From contig CAZGSV010000014.1 of the NCBI GenBank assembly GCA_964528605.1, positions 1 to 51,436 of the forward strand: 51,436 bases of DNA, written 5' to 3'. Positions 33,270 to 43,448 of the stretch are shown here, piece by piece (the first letter of the stretch is position 1; the number at the start of each line of letters is the position of its first letter). Position numbers and translations under genes: made by a program. This DNA is from CAZGSV01 sp964528605 (GTDB lineage Bacteria > Armatimonadota > Zipacnadia > CAZGSV01). The notes beneath the pieces were generated by a model that had not been told where the DNA came from, did not search any database, and saw only the letters and a list, made by a program, of their open reading frames with translations.

Positions 33270-35543
33270 TCAGGCCGGGCGCAACTCGTAGACCTGGCCG
33301 CGCTGCGTCGCCAACTCCAGGTGCGAGGCCGCAGCACTTGTGCGCACGATCTCATCTCCGCTCGCGGCCACCACGACCGCCCGCCCCGGCCACGGATTCG
33401 CCAGGCGACACGGGCCACTGACCGTGCTCAGAATGCGCACCTCTCGGCACTCACCATCCGCGGCGCGCACCGCCGAAACCCGGAACCCGCCCTGCGCCGC
33501 CAGGTCCTCCATCACGATCTCGACCTCCGGCGGCACCGCCGGAAACAGCCGGATGGACTGGTAAGACAGCAGCAAGTTCTCCGGCCCTATCGGCGCGCCC
33601 GGCCGGTAGATGCCCAGCCGCGGCCGCACGCACGAGTCCAGATACGGACGGTGCGGCTCCCACACCCTTATCTGGTCGAGCGTTCTCCTCGCCAGCGCGA
33701 GCGTCTCCTGCGGCGAGTCCAGCCCCACGTCATCCCCCCAGAAAATCGCAGCCAGCGGCACCGGAATGTTGTACTCGATAGGGGGGGCTCCAGCCACATC
33801 CACCCACACCGGGCCCGCCTCCGTCTGGTAGGTGGGATACCCAGCGAGTCGTCCAGCAGCACTCCTCCAACTTCCCGCCTCCTCCCGATCCCGGCCAAGC
33901 ACCTCCGCCGCCGACGCGGCAGCCAATAGCAGATACCGCGTGAGCGTCAATGCCGACAGGCAATCGCGGTTTCGTTCGAAACGCGGCGTCAGACCCCAGT
34001 GCTCCGGCGACACCGTCGGCACGATGTGCAGGCAGGGCCCCTCCTCGCGCGTCAGGTAGGCCGCCGAGAAGCGGGCGCACTCGCTGAGCACCGGATAGGC
34101 CGTCTCGCGCAGGAACGCCTCGTCCCCGGTGTAGCGGCAGTGAAGCCACAGGGGCTTCGTGACCAGGCCGTTCAGCCCCAGGTCCTGCTCCCAGGTGACG
34201 TTCGTGTGGGCCACGCCCCGACAGCGCAGCGGGAAGTGCACCAGCGGGTACATGGCGCCCGGCATGTCGTACACCTCGCGTGCGTTCTCTCGCGCTTGGT
34301 CAAGCAAGGTGCGGATCATCTCGCAGTACGGGATCAGTTCCTCGAACTGCCCCAACGTCAACATCGGCTCCGCCCGAATCTCGTTCAGATGGAAATCGTC
34401 GTGCCACAACGCCGAGTCCTGAAAGCAGAACTTGGTGCTCCCAACGCTGCAGAGCGGCACATCGCCGTAGTAGCCTCGCGCACGGTGCAGCCTCGGGCCC
34501 ACCACCGCCGGCGCCGCCAGCCGGATGTCCTCACCTAGTCGCGCCTGGGCCGGGTGCTTGCGCCACGCCTGTTCCAGCGCCTCAGCCCGCTCGGCCCTCA
34601 GCCCCTCCGGGCCCAGCCTACGCGCCTCGTCTAACGCGTTCGCTGCCGCGGCTATTGGGTCCGGGCCGTCCTGCGTCGTTGCGATGGTAGCCAGAAGAGT
34701 GAGCGAATCCGGGATGCCGCGGAAGGTCGCGGTCGCCGCAGCCCCTGTCGCGTTGTTGATGGGCGCGTAGTTCTTCACTATCCCGTGGCTGAGGCGGCCC
34801 TCGCGCTCCCCCCATAGCGGCGTGCCCAGCCCCTGCTCCATCTCTCGGCATTCGACCACAGGGTCTGCGCCGATCACAGTCGCGAGCGCCGCAAATCGGA
34901 ACCCCGCCGGAAAGGTCGCCTCAGCCGGAAACTCTTGCACTATCCCCCAGTTCCGATCCGCCCCACAGCACCTCGGTGGCGCCAGTTGGTCGAAGTCGTT
35001 CGGCGACGGCTGGCCCCCGATCGTCGGGCTCACGGGCATTCCCGGCACCAGGGTGTCGCGATGCCGGTACACCCGAACCCAAAGGTCGCCGCTTGCCGGA
35101 CCCTCGGCGCGCAACTCCATCACCACTAGCGCCCGCGTGAGCGCCACCCACACCAACGCGGTCAGCCGCTTCCCCTCCCCCTCGATGACCAACTGCATCC
35201 CACCGTTCGCCGCCGGTTCGACCGTCACGGCCCTCGCAAACGGCGCGCCCAGTATCACCTGCGCCCCTGGCTTGGGACAGGGGAAGTCGTACTTGTTGTA
35301 GACGTCGTACTGCGGCAGTTCCCCCAGCCTGTCGGCCATCGCAAGTTCGCGTATCCCGGCCAGCGTGATGAGCGGCTGCCGGTCCCCGAACCAGCGCCGG
35401 TCCCAAATGTCGGACTTGCCTAGCGACAGCGTCGGCTGCGTCGGCGGCCCCCAGAGCCGGACACCTAGCACGTCGTTCTCAAGCCTCAAAGCGTCATAGG
35501 GGTCGCGCGGCAACTCAACCTTTGCGCTGTCTTGCTCGGACAC
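33270..35543 (-). CDS. Six-hairpin glycosidase, GH95/GH65-like (possible alpha-L-fucosidase)
   Basis: A 757-residue protein starting at GTG, with GAGGAGA upstream. The N-terminal third looks like a beta-sandwich and the C-terminal two-thirds an (alpha/alpha)6 barrel. SALWHDDFHLNEIRAEPML, HTNVTWEQDLGLN and IVPTVSPEHWG recall the clan of GH95 fucosidases and related exo-glycosidases. No signal peptide, so cytoplasmic action on imported sugars is likely. It sits 4 bases after a small secreted-protein gene and is the last gene of the glycan run. Family assignment is approximate; GH65 or GH78 relatives remain possible. Confidence 0.75.
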   Translation of the reverse strand: MSEQDSAKVELPRDPYDALRLENDVLGVRLWGPPTQPTLSLGKSDIWDRRWFGDRQPLITLAGIRELAMADRLGELPQYDVYNKYDFPCPKPGAQVILGAPFARAVTVEPAANGGMQLVIEGEGKRLTALVWVALTRALVVMELRAEGPASGDLWVRVYRHRDTLVPGMPVSPTIGGQPSPNDFDQLAPPRCCGADRNWGIVQEFPAEATFPAGFRFAALATVIGADPVVECREMEQGLGTPLWGEREGRLSHGIVKNYAPINNATGAAATATFRGIPDSLTLLATIATTQDGPDPIAAAANALDEARRLGPEGLRAERAEALEQAWRKHPAQARLGEDIRLAAPAVVGPRLHRARGYYGDVPLCSVGSTKFCFQDSALWHDDFHLNEIRAEPMLTLGQFEELIPYCEMIRTLLDQARENAREVYDMPGAMYPLVHFPLRCRGVAHTNVTWEQDLGLNGLVTKPLWLHCRYTGDEAFLRETAYPVLSECARFSAAYLTREEGPCLHIVPTVSPEHWGLTPRFERNRDCLSALTLTRYLLLAAASAAEVLGRDREEAGSWRSAAGRLAGYPTYQTEAGPVWVDVAGAPPIEYNIPVPLAAIFWGDDVGLDSPQETLALARRTLDQIRVWEPHRPYLDSCVRPRLGIYRPGAPIGPENLLLSYQSIRLFPAVPPEVEIVMEDLAAQGGFRVSAVRAADGECREVRILSTVSGPCRLANPWPGRAVVVAASGDEIVRTSAAASHLELATQRGQVYELRPA

Positions 35544-35547
35544 CTGT

Positions 35548-35817
35548 CTATCTCCTCACTTCCACCTTGTCGGACACCGCCGTCGGTTCCTTCGTGCTGT
35601 CCAGCGCCGTCCCAAAGTCAACCTCTTGCGAGAGCGGCGTGTTGGCCGCCGGGACCGAGTTGGGGTCAACCTCCACGCCAATGCGATAGGGCAGGTCGGA
35701 CCGCGCCCAGGGCCGCGATTCCGCCAACCTCGGTGGCTCCGCCGCCTGAGCCGGCGCCAGTGAGGTTGCCAGGATAAGCAACAGCAAGGCCACCGAGCCC
35801 AATGCCGGGATTCTCAT
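35548..35817 (-). CDS. Small secreted protein, perhaps an N-terminal fragment
   Basis: An 89-residue protein with a clear signal peptide (ALLLLILATSLAPAQA, cut after about residue 25) and a short mature part (LPYRIGVEVDPNSVPAANTP, then QEVDFGTALD). The mature part reads like the first strands of a larger secreted beta-rich protein and stops abruptly after KVEVRR. It could be a truncated remnant of a secreted glycan-binding protein. It ends 4 bases before the six-hairpin glycosidase start. Confidence 0.55.
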   Translation of the reverse strand: MRIPALGSVALLLLILATSLAPAQAAEPPRLAESRPWARSDLPYRIGVEVDPNSVPAANTPLSQEVDFGTALDSTKEPTAVSDKVEVRR

Positions 35818-35853
35818 AGGGTTGATCCTTGTCTCCGTGCACAGCAGCGCTCC

Positions 35854-38796
35854 TCAAACTCCGGTGTAGCCAATCGCGCGCAAGCGCTCCTCGAAATCCG
35901 GCGGCAGGTCGGCGAGCGGCGCGTCCACGCCTGGCTGCGCATAGCGCATCAGGTTGAGCAGCAACCGGTCAGCCGCCGGGTGAACGTCCAGGTTCTCCAG
36001 AATGCGCAGACTGTTGAGGACGAACCTGCCGGCGCCAAAGTCGTAGGCCCCAACAAGCACCCCGGAAGCATAACCGCCCGGACACGAGTACCCCACCGCG
36101 AACGCCGCCGCCGCTACCTCGTCCGGCGTGTCCTGCCCCTCGAAGAGGAAATGCGGAATCGCCTGACCGTAGTAGTCCCAGTCCATTATCCCCGGCCTCT
36201 GCAAGCCCTCGAACGCCGGGTGCGCCTTGGCCACGCACTCCTTGTGATACAGCCAGTCCGAGAACTCGTAGCCCCGGCCCTTGTTCCTCAGCGGCAGCCA
36301 GCGCACGTTGTCCTCCCCCTGCTTGAAGGCATGGGGCGAGAGAAAGAGGGCCACACTGCCGCGCGCTACCCGGCCGGCAAGTTCCACCCAGTCGCCCGCC
36401 GTCTTCGGACTTTGCGGAGGCGTGCCGACGAGAATCAGTTGTCGCGTGCGTGCCGACGCCCTGCCGAACTGGCGGCACCGCAAGCCGCGCCCCCTGAGCC
36501 ATTCCTCCGTCCGTTTGTCAATCCCCCAAAGCGTCACACCACCTGCTACCTCGGGCGCGTCGCCCGGCTCCGAGAGTCGGAAGGTCAACCGCCCGCCGGC
36601 CGGCGCCCCCCCTTGGTCCAGACTCGCCGCCAACTGATACTCGCCCGCCGGGCCCGCAAGCGTTATCTCCTCGGAGAGGACCGGCACCGCCAGCGGCCCC
36701 TCCTCGCCCGCTGCCGGCTCCGCTATGCGCGCGAATGTGCTCCGCTCCCACGCAATACCGTTCGGCCCGAACACCCGGAAGCGCACCGGGTAGTCACCCG
36801 GCCTCAGCACATCCTCGTTGGCTAAGACGGCCTCGAGCCGAATCGGCCGGCCCACATACCCGTGCAGCGGCTCCACGAACAGGCACCAGCGCAGCGGCGC
36901 CCAGCCGTCGCGCAGCGCGTCCGCAATCCCCGGCTTCCACTCACGCCAGAACGTCCACAGCCCCTCTCCGGTAATCCCGTGATCCAGCATTCCCGTGACG
37001 TTGAAGCCGCATATCCTCGGGTTAGAGCGCACCAAGTCAAACCCGAGCAGCCGCTGCCTAATGTGCAGCCGCTGGCTGTCCCGCAGCATATCCTCCAGGA
37101 ACGGATAGGTCCCCTCCATCCCGAACCGTTCCCAATCGGCCTGCAGTCTCTCCACCATCGAGCGGAACAGCGCCGCGTCGGGAAGGTCCGGTCGCGCCCC
37201 AAACTGCTCGTACCGCCGCAGCCCGTCTATCACGTCCAGCAGGCTCCCGATGCCGTACTCGGAGAGGAACACCGGCTTGGTGTCGCTGCCCAGCGTGCGC
37301 AGGAACTCTATCGTGCGTGCCGTGTGAGGCGTCGAAGGATACACGTGCGCGTCGCCCATCTGGTCAAAGTAACCGCCCTCTTCCCCGCGCTTGGACGCCA
37401 ACGCTTCGGGAGACTCCGCGCCCCACTGGTGCTCCCACTCCTCGCTCCCAGGATTGCTCAGCGAGCCAATGCTCAACTGACCATCCCATCGCCCGCTGTT
37501 CAGCAGCACCAACCTGCTGTCGTCAAGCGACCGCACCAGCGCCAGCGCCTCGACCGCGCGCCGGAAAGTCGGGCTGTCCTCCGTCTCGTTGAGCAGCCCC
37601 CAGATGGTCACACTCGGATGGCTGCGGTCGCGCAGAACCATCTCGCGGATTGACCGGTCATACCGCTCCGCCATCTGCGGCGAGTCCTCGAGCAGCCAAC
37701 CCGCCAGGCACTCCTCGTACACCATCAGCCCTATCTCGTCGCACAGGTCCAGTTGCTCCGGCCACGCGACCCCCGCAATGAAGCGCACCATGTTGAACCC
37801 GCATGCCCTGGCGTAGATGAGGTCGCGCCGCTGATGGTCCGGGTCGCGCGACACTATCTGCCCCATCGGAAAGTGGTTGCCTGTGTGCGTCGAGCGGAGA
37901 AAGATGCGCTTACCGTTTAGGCGGAAGTAGCCGTTGACCACCCGGAAGTCCCGAAAGCCGCAGCGCACCGATGACGAATGAGCAAACCGCGTTCCTTCCT
38001 CGCCCGTGGCCTCCAGCGTCACCGACACTGCGTAGAGAAACGGCTCCTCCAGGCTCCACAGGCGAGCCTGCGCAACCTGCAGAGCCATTTCGTGCGCGCT
38101 CTCTCCAGGCGGAAACTCAGCGGCCGCCTCCACTGCCTGCAAACTCTCGCCCGTGCTCCACGGCCCCACGCACGCGGTCAGTCGCCCCTGTGCGGCAGCC
38201 GAGCCCTCGTTGCGCACCGCGACCGCAACTCGAAGCTCTCCGGTGCTCGCATCCGCGCGAGCGAACACGTCGGCAATCCGCACTGCGGGCACCACCGCCA
38301 ACTCCACTCGCCCGATGATGCCCCCGTAGTTGTAACTCGCCCCCGGCTGGTAGCCCTTCAGCCTCTTGTTCCGATGCGGTGTCTCAGCCAGCGCGATGCC
38401 CTCAATCGGCTCGTCCGTCGGATTCAGCACCCGCACCGCCAGCAAGTTCTCCTCTCCGGCCCGCAGCGCCTCCGTCGCCTCGAGCGCGAAAGGCGTCTCT
38501 CCGCCCTCGTGTCCGCCGACAGGCGCGCCGTTCAACCACACCTCCGCCAGATAGTCCACCGCGCCAAAGCGCAGCAGGCACCGCTCGTGCGCCCCGGGCG
38601 ATAGGGTAGGGCGGAACCGGTGCCAGTACCACGCCACCCCGTGGTAGTCGGGAAACACCTCCTGGATGATCCCGGGCACCGGCGCCTCCTCCGCCTCCTC
38701 CCGCACAGACTCAAACCACCGCTCCGTGCGCCCGCGGTTATCCGGATCGCGTGCGCACCGCCAGAGGCCGGTCAACGACTGCACGACGCTGCTCAT
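35854..38796 (-). CDS. Glycoside hydrolase family 2 (beta-galactosidase/glucuronidase type)
   Basis: A 980-residue GH2 enzyme; the ATG at 38796 is chosen because GGGAAAGGG lies just upstream. An N-terminal sugar-binding jelly roll (LLRFGAVDYLAEVWLNGAPV) and an immunoglobulin-like domain precede the TIM barrel: acid/base Glu404 in GLLNETED and nucleophile Glu513 in LSEYGIGS. The long C-terminal part has further beta regions and a glutamine-amidotransferase-like segment. Family members release beta-galactose, glucuronate or mannose. No signal peptide. Second of the GH2 enzymes in the minus-strand run. Confidence 0.9.
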   Translation of the reverse strand: MSSVVQSLTGLWRCARDPDNRGRTERWFESVREEAEEAPVPGIIQEVFPDYHGVAWYWHRFRPTLSPGAHERCLLRFGAVDYLAEVWLNGAPVGGHEGGETPFALEATEALRAGEENLLAVRVLNPTDEPIEGIALAETPHRNKRLKGYQPGASYNYGGIIGRVELAVVPAVRIADVFARADASTGELRVAVAVRNEGSAAAQGRLTACVGPWSTGESLQAVEAAAEFPPGESAHEMALQVAQARLWSLEEPFLYAVSVTLEATGEEGTRFAHSSSVRCGFRDFRVVNGYFRLNGKRIFLRSTHTGNHFPMGQIVSRDPDHQRRDLIYARACGFNMVRFIAGVAWPEQLDLCDEIGLMVYEECLAGWLLEDSPQMAERYDRSIREMVLRDRSHPSVTIWGLLNETEDSPTFRRAVEALALVRSLDDSRLVLLNSGRWDGQLSIGSLSNPGSEEWEHQWGAESPEALASKRGEEGGYFDQMGDAHVYPSTPHTARTIEFLRTLGSDTKPVFLSEYGIGSLLDVIDGLRRYEQFGARPDLPDAALFRSMVERLQADWERFGMEGTYPFLEDMLRDSQRLHIRQRLLGFDLVRSNPRICGFNVTGMLDHGITGEGLWTFWREWKPGIADALRDGWAPLRWCLFVEPLHGYVGRPIRLEAVLANEDVLRPGDYPVRFRVFGPNGIAWERSTFARIAEPAAGEEGPLAVPVLSEEITLAGPAGEYQLAASLDQGGAPAGGRLTFRLSEPGDAPEVAGGVTLWGIDKRTEEWLRGRGLRCRQFGRASARTRQLILVGTPPQSPKTAGDWVELAGRVARGSVALFLSPHAFKQGEDNVRWLPLRNKGRGYEFSDWLYHKECVAKAHPAFEGLQRPGIMDWDYYGQAIPHFLFEGQDTPDEVAAAAFAVGYSCPGGYASGVLVGAYDFGAGRFVLNSLRILENLDVHPAADRLLLNLMRYAQPGVDAPLADLPPDFEERLRAIGYTGV

Positions 38797-38833
38797 AGGC
38801 TTTCCCTTTCCCACGTATTGGAGTTAGTCGTTC

Positions 38834-40513
38834 TCACTTCGGCACCAGACGAATGCTGCGGATGTTCATCAAGGCGCCCGCCCTTATCACCAGCGGCGTC
38901 AGTTGCACGCGCACCATGCCAGGCTTCAGGCGCACGCAACCCACGTTGACCGCGACGTAGTCCGCAGCAGACAGCGTCGGTCGCACGGTGTCCTGCCACA
39001 CCGTATCGCCCACGCGCAGTTCGTACACGCTGCCGGCCGCTCTCGCCTCGCACGCCTGCTCAACCACGACCTGATACTCAGCCTCGCGCTCGAGCCGAGC
39101 AAGCCACACAGCCTTTGCTGTCGGATTGCGCCACGACCCGATGTACTTCACCCCCTCGGCGTCCCGGTGGTCGCGCGGCGCGCCCGGAGTCGAGGTGAAG
39201 ATCGCCGCCCACTCAGGCGGCAACACGAGAGAACCGTCCGCCGCAGGCCGCACGTCGCCGTCCACCTCCGCCTTGCCCTCCGTTTCCACTCGCAGTATGA
39301 AGTTGCGCCAGCGCAACACCGGCCGCGGTATCTGCACCCGCAGCCGCGTTCCCTCCTGCTCAAACTCCAGCGCCTCCGGCTTGCCCAGCGCACTCACCTG
39401 CTCGACACGAGAGCGCACCCCATCGAACTCCACCTTGGTCTTGCCCTCCAGCCCCTCGAGCGGGTCCGCCCCCTCCGCCATCCGGCCCAGCAAAGGAGTC
39501 ACGTCTGGGATGAAGAAGTAGATGCGATCCTCGCGATAGGTCGTGTACCCGAGGGGATTCACACGCGGGTGCAGCACCGCGCGCGTGCCGTAGATAGCCT
39601 CGCCGTTCTCCTCCAGCCACGTCCCCACTGCCTTGAGCCGGCTCGCCGACTCTTGATCAATGGATCCATCCGGCAGCGGCCCGACGTTCAGCAGCAGATT
39701 CCCGCCTCGCCCGACCACGTCCACCAAGTAGCGAATGATCTGTTGCGCGGACTTGTAGTTGCGGTCGCTGGCGTTGTAGCCCCACGAGTTGTTTATCGTC
39801 TCGCAGACCTCAAACAGTACCGGCTGCAAGTCCTCCGCCGGGTCGCTGCGCAAGATCCCCCTCCCGGCCTCGTCCGACCGCCCCATCGTCTTGAAGGTGT
39901 GCTCGCCCACCCAGTAGTCCCAACTCATCACCGCCGCCTCCGGCTGGAGCGAGTGCACGATCTCCGCCGTCTGCTTCATGTCGTAGTCCGGCCCCACGCC
40001 TCCGCCCGGATCGAACCACATCCCGCTCAGCGGCCCGTAGTTGGTGCACAGTTCGCGCACCTGACCGTGGTAGTAGTCCAGATATCGCTGCCAGCGGGGC
40101 GGGTCCTCGGGACAGAAGTCGGCATGATACCAGTCCCAAAGCGAATAGTAGGGCGCGAAGCCAAGCCCGTGACGCCGACACGCCTCCGCCATCTCCGCCA
40201 CAAAGTCGCGTCCCGCCGCGCTCCTTACCGTTGTGTAGTCAGTCAGCGCGCTGTCGAACAGGCAAAACCCGTCGTGATGCCTCGAGGTGAAACAGACGTA
40301 CCTCATCCCTGCCTCTACCGTCAGCCGCGCAATCCCCTCCGCGTCGAACTTCTCTCCCTTGAACTGGTGCCTCAGCGCCCCGTACTCCTCCACCGGGAGC
40401 TTCTCGTTGTGCATCACCCACTCGCCCCGCCCCAGCACGGAATACAGCCCCCAGTGGATGAAGAGGCCGAACTTGCGGTCGGCGAAGAGCGCCTGCGCCC
40501 TCGTGTAACTCAC
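38834..40513 (-). CDS. Alpha-L-fucosidase, family GH29
   Basis: A 559-residue GH29 enzyme. GTG 40513 is preferred over an in-frame start more than 200 bases earlier because GGGAGG precedes it and the earlier frame overlaps the upstream GH2 gene. Typical segments are FGLFIHWGLYSV, TSRHHDGFCLFDS and PLSGMWFDPGGG with the nucleophile Asp168, then NLLLNVGPLPDG. C-terminal beta domains follow. Releases alpha-L-fucose from glycans. No signal peptide, so it acts in the cytoplasm. Confidence 0.93.
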   Translation of the reverse strand: MSYTRAQALFADRKFGLFIHWGLYSVLGRGEWVMHNEKLPVEEYGALRHQFKGEKFDAEGIARLTVEAGMRYVCFTSRHHDGFCLFDSALTDYTTVRSAAGRDFVAEMAEACRRHGLGFAPYYSLWDWYHADFCPEDPPRWQRYLDYYHGQVRELCTNYGPLSGMWFDPGGGVGPDYDMKQTAEIVHSLQPEAAVMSWDYWVGEHTFKTMGRSDEAGRGILRSDPAEDLQPVLFEVCETINNSWGYNASDRNYKSAQQIIRYLVDVVGRGGNLLLNVGPLPDGSIDQESASRLKAVGTWLEENGEAIYGTRAVLHPRVNPLGYTTYREDRIYFFIPDVTPLLGRMAEGADPLEGLEGKTKVEFDGVRSRVEQVSALGKPEALEFEQEGTRLRVQIPRPVLRWRNFILRVETEGKAEVDGDVRPAADGSLVLPPEWAAIFTSTPGAPRDHRDAEGVKYIGSWRNPTAKAVWLARLEREAEYQVVVEQACEARAAGSVYELRVGDTVWQDTVRPTLSAADYVAVNVGCVRLKPGMVRVQLTPLVIRAGALMNIRSIRLVPK

Positions 40514-40542
40514 AGTCCCATTCCTCCCATCGTCCCGCGCGC

Positions 40543-43323
40543 TCACGGCAACATAGTCGCCTCCGCCACTCGCCTGAGCGCCTCGTCGTGAATGCTCACC
40601 GCCGGTGCGAAGGCCTCCCCTATTGCATAGCGGCAAATCTGCGCCAGCAAGTACCGCGCCTCGGGCAGCGACTGGTCCAGATTCAGCGCCGACAGGATCA
40701 GGCCGCCCCGGCCCAGCGCGCATTCCATCAGATACGCCAGCGGCCGGCAAACCGGGTAAGAGTGAATCACGCGGATGACCGGATCCCCCGTGTTCAGCCC
40801 CAGCGGCTCGAGGTCCAACGGCGGCGCGTTAGTGATCATGCGGAAGAAGTGCAGATCCGCGAAGCCCTCGTGCGGCAGGTCGCCCAGCATGGCGTGGTCG
40901 CTGATGATCGTCCCGTCGTGCCCGTCCTCGTAAGGGGGGTAGTTCGCCGGTGGGGTGAAGAAGTAATGGCCGAGCGTCATCCCGAACTTCGGCCGGTACG
41001 GCCGCACCAGTCCCTCTGATGCGACCAGTATGACCCGACCCCCCCTGCGTGCGAAGTCGATCACCGCCTGGTCAAGCCGCTCCGTCAGAACCGCGCCCAC
41101 CGTGTGCCCGGCTAGGTCTCTCGCCGATGCGCGCGCCATCTGCGTCAGGCCTTTGAGCCAGGTGTGCTCGGGCTCCCCGTACAGGACGAGCGAACCGGGA
41201 AGTGCCGCCTCCTCTGGGAATAGCCAAAGCCTCCACTCGTTGGTCACAACTCGCTGGCCCTCACGCAGTGCGGCCTCGAGCGACGCGGCCACCGGCCCCG
41301 CAACCTCAGGCACCTTGGCCGTCAGTTCGCCCGCCTCGCAAGTGCAGAAGGCCTGATGAGCGTAAGCGATGCGCCCTTGCGCCACCGTGCCCCCCCCGGC
41401 GAGGAGCCTCCACTCCAACTCCGGCTCCCTCAACACCGGATGCGAGAAATCCGACACGAAGAGCCGGCACTGGAACGTATCGCCCGCGCTGAGCACGCGG
41501 TCGTCGAATCCCAGACTCGCGAGCACCACTGTGTCCCCGTTCGTCTGCCGCCAAGTTGCCGCGTCCGTGCATTTCGCCTCGTAGAACTCATCAATGACCC
41601 CCTGCGGCGAGGGGTTGGCGTCCATCGCGTTGAAATGGCAGATGCCCGCCAGCCGCGAGTGGTCGCGCCGGCACATCTCCATCTTCCCCTTCGCCTCCAG
41701 CAACTGCAGCCGCTGGCTGTTGGCCGCGCCCAGCGGAAGCACGTGGCTTATCCCGTGCCGCGCCGCCGCCTCCGAAGCAATCTCGGCCGCGTAAGGTCGC
41801 ACCGCGCCACAGTACTTGCCCATGATCCGCACGTCCGGAAACGAACTCCACCAGCGGAACTCGTGCTGGATCACCGGCTGCGCGCACTTCTCGTCAACCT
41901 CCGCCTCCGCATTCACGAAGTCCCCCGGCAACTCCTCGCTGAACCCACCGTCGGTCCAGATCACGAACGCGCTCGGCTTGATCGCCTTGGTGTCGCGATA
42001 GCACTGCCAAGCCAGGCGTCCGAAGTCCGTCTTGCCTCCGAGTTCGTTGCTCATGCAGTACAAGTTGGCCGAGGGATGATTGACATCGCGCATCACAACG
42101 CAGTCCCACTGCCGCTTGAGCGCCTCGCGATGCTCCGGCGTCGGCTGCGGCCAGGCATAGGTGTGCCAGGGGCTCATCCCTCCCCACGCGCCCAGGGTCC
42201 CCATCTCGCTCTGCACCAGCAACCCGACCTCATCCGCCGCGTCGAAGTACTCCGGCGCGGGCACGAACGACTGACAACGGACGTAGTTGTAGCCGTACGC
42301 GCGCAGCGTTCTCAGTTTGCGGCGCCAACGGTCGCGGTCGGTGTCCGGGCACCCCGTCTCCGGGTTGGAGAGAAAATCGCCGCTCCCGCGCATGTAGTGC
42401 GGCTCGCCATTGATGAGGACGTGCTTCCCCTCCGTCGCCAACTTGAGGAACCCGACGCGCTCCATCACCGCATCCAGCGTTTCCTCCCCCTGCTCGAGTT
42501 GCGCGCTGACCGTGTACAGGTTCGGAGCGTCCGGACTCCACAAGAGCGGCGAACGCACCGGCAGGTCCAAATGCACCTCCCTCTCCATGACCTGCACCTG
42601 CGCCACCTCGGCGGCCCCCTGCTTGCCCAACGCCTGGGCGCCCACGGTAAGCAAGAGAGTACCGTGCGCCGGCACAGGCCCACCCACCCTCGCCCCGATG
42701 CGCAACCTCGACCCGTCCACGTCCGGGTGCACCCAGAAGCGCTCCAGGAAATGCTGCCCGGTGGCGCTCAGTTCCACGGCTCGATACAGGCCCGACCAGT
42801 TGCCTTGCCAGTTGAAAGCCAACCCCAGCAGGCGGGCCTGCTCGTGCACCCGCACCGCCAGGTAGTTCTCCCCCTCATGCTCGACCACGTCCGTGATCTC
42901 AAAGCCGAAGGGCGCGAACGGCGCGTGATGCTCACCCAAGCGCACCCCGTTGAGCCAAACCTCCGCGCTCGGATGCGCACCACCAAAGTTGACCCAAACG
43001 CGCACACCGTGCCAACCGTGGGGGAGGCGGAACCGCCTCCCATACCATCCGGTGCCGGTGTAGGTCGCCCGGAAAGTCCTGGCCTCCAACTGGAAGTCCC
43101 ATACCTTGTCCTTGCCCTCGCCGCCGAACCCCTGTCCCTGCCACGAGCCCGGAACCTCGATCGTGTCGCCCATCGCCTCCGGGTTCTCAAACCAACGCTC
43201 CTGTACGCCCCTATCCTCCGGGTCCAAGCGAAACTGCCACTGTCCGCTCAGGCTCACCCGGCGCTCGTAGGGATGGTGCAGCACCGGGTTCACGCGCACC
43301 GGGGAAATTGCCTCTCTAGCCAT
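40543..43323 (-). CDS. Glycoside hydrolase family 2 protein
   Basis: A 926-residue GH2 enzyme; ATG 43323 follows GGAGAGAGG. Jelly roll (GVRVWVNFGGAHPSAEVWLN), immunoglobulin-like domain and TIM barrel with acid/base Glu427 in CMSNELGG and nucleophile Glu488 in IQHEFRWW. The C-terminal third has extra beta and alpha/beta domains (for example DFARRGGRVILVASEG). Its active-site surroundings differ from the other two GH2 enzymes here, so a different substrate is likely. No signal peptide. Stop is 29 bases from the GH29 start. Confidence 0.88.
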   Translation of the reverse strand: MAREAISPVRVNPVLHHPYERRVSLSGQWQFRLDPEDRGVQERWFENPEAMGDTIEVPGSWQGQGFGGEGKDKVWDFQLEARTFRATYTGTGWYGRRFRLPHGWHGVRVWVNFGGAHPSAEVWLNGVRLGEHHAPFAPFGFEITDVVEHEGENYLAVRVHEQARLLGLAFNWQGNWSGLYRAVELSATGQHFLERFWVHPDVDGSRLRIGARVGGPVPAHGTLLLTVGAQALGKQGAAEVAQVQVMEREVHLDLPVRSPLLWSPDAPNLYTVSAQLEQGEETLDAVMERVGFLKLATEGKHVLINGEPHYMRGSGDFLSNPETGCPDTDRDRWRRKLRTLRAYGYNYVRCQSFVPAPEYFDAADEVGLLVQSEMGTLGAWGGMSPWHTYAWPQPTPEHREALKRQWDCVVMRDVNHPSANLYCMSNELGGKTDFGRLAWQCYRDTKAIKPSAFVIWTDGGFSEELPGDFVNAEAEVDEKCAQPVIQHEFRWWSSFPDVRIMGKYCGAVRPYAAEIASEAAARHGISHVLPLGAANSQRLQLLEAKGKMEMCRRDHSRLAGICHFNAMDANPSPQGVIDEFYEAKCTDAATWRQTNGDTVVLASLGFDDRVLSAGDTFQCRLFVSDFSHPVLREPELEWRLLAGGGTVAQGRIAYAHQAFCTCEAGELTAKVPEVAGPVAASLEAALREGQRVVTNEWRLWLFPEEAALPGSLVLYGEPEHTWLKGLTQMARASARDLAGHTVGAVLTERLDQAVIDFARRGGRVILVASEGLVRPYRPKFGMTLGHYFFTPPANYPPYEDGHDGTIISDHAMLGDLPHEGFADLHFFRMITNAPPLDLEPLGLNTGDPVIRVIHSYPVCRPLAYLMECALGRGGLILSALNLDQSLPEARYLLAQICRYAIGEAFAPAVSIHDEALRRVAEATMLP

Positions 43324-43448
43324 ACGCCTCTCTCCTTCTCGCACGGTCCCTCGCGCCCCCCGCGCACCACGCAGTCAGCCGCGCGGCGGTTGATACGCCA
43401 CGGCGGCGCCGTAGGGGTGGGTTCTCAACCCGCTCGCTCACCGCCGCG

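Noticed and set aside
38903..40591. A 562-codon plus-strand open frame opposite GH29
   Set aside because: Antisense shadow with Arg/His-rich composition; the GH29 gene on the other strand is certain.
40514..40750. A longer GH29 start that would add about 79 residues
   Set aside because: It overlaps the end of the GH2 gene, adds Gly/Arg-rich sequence without homology, and a good ribosome-binding site lies before 40513.
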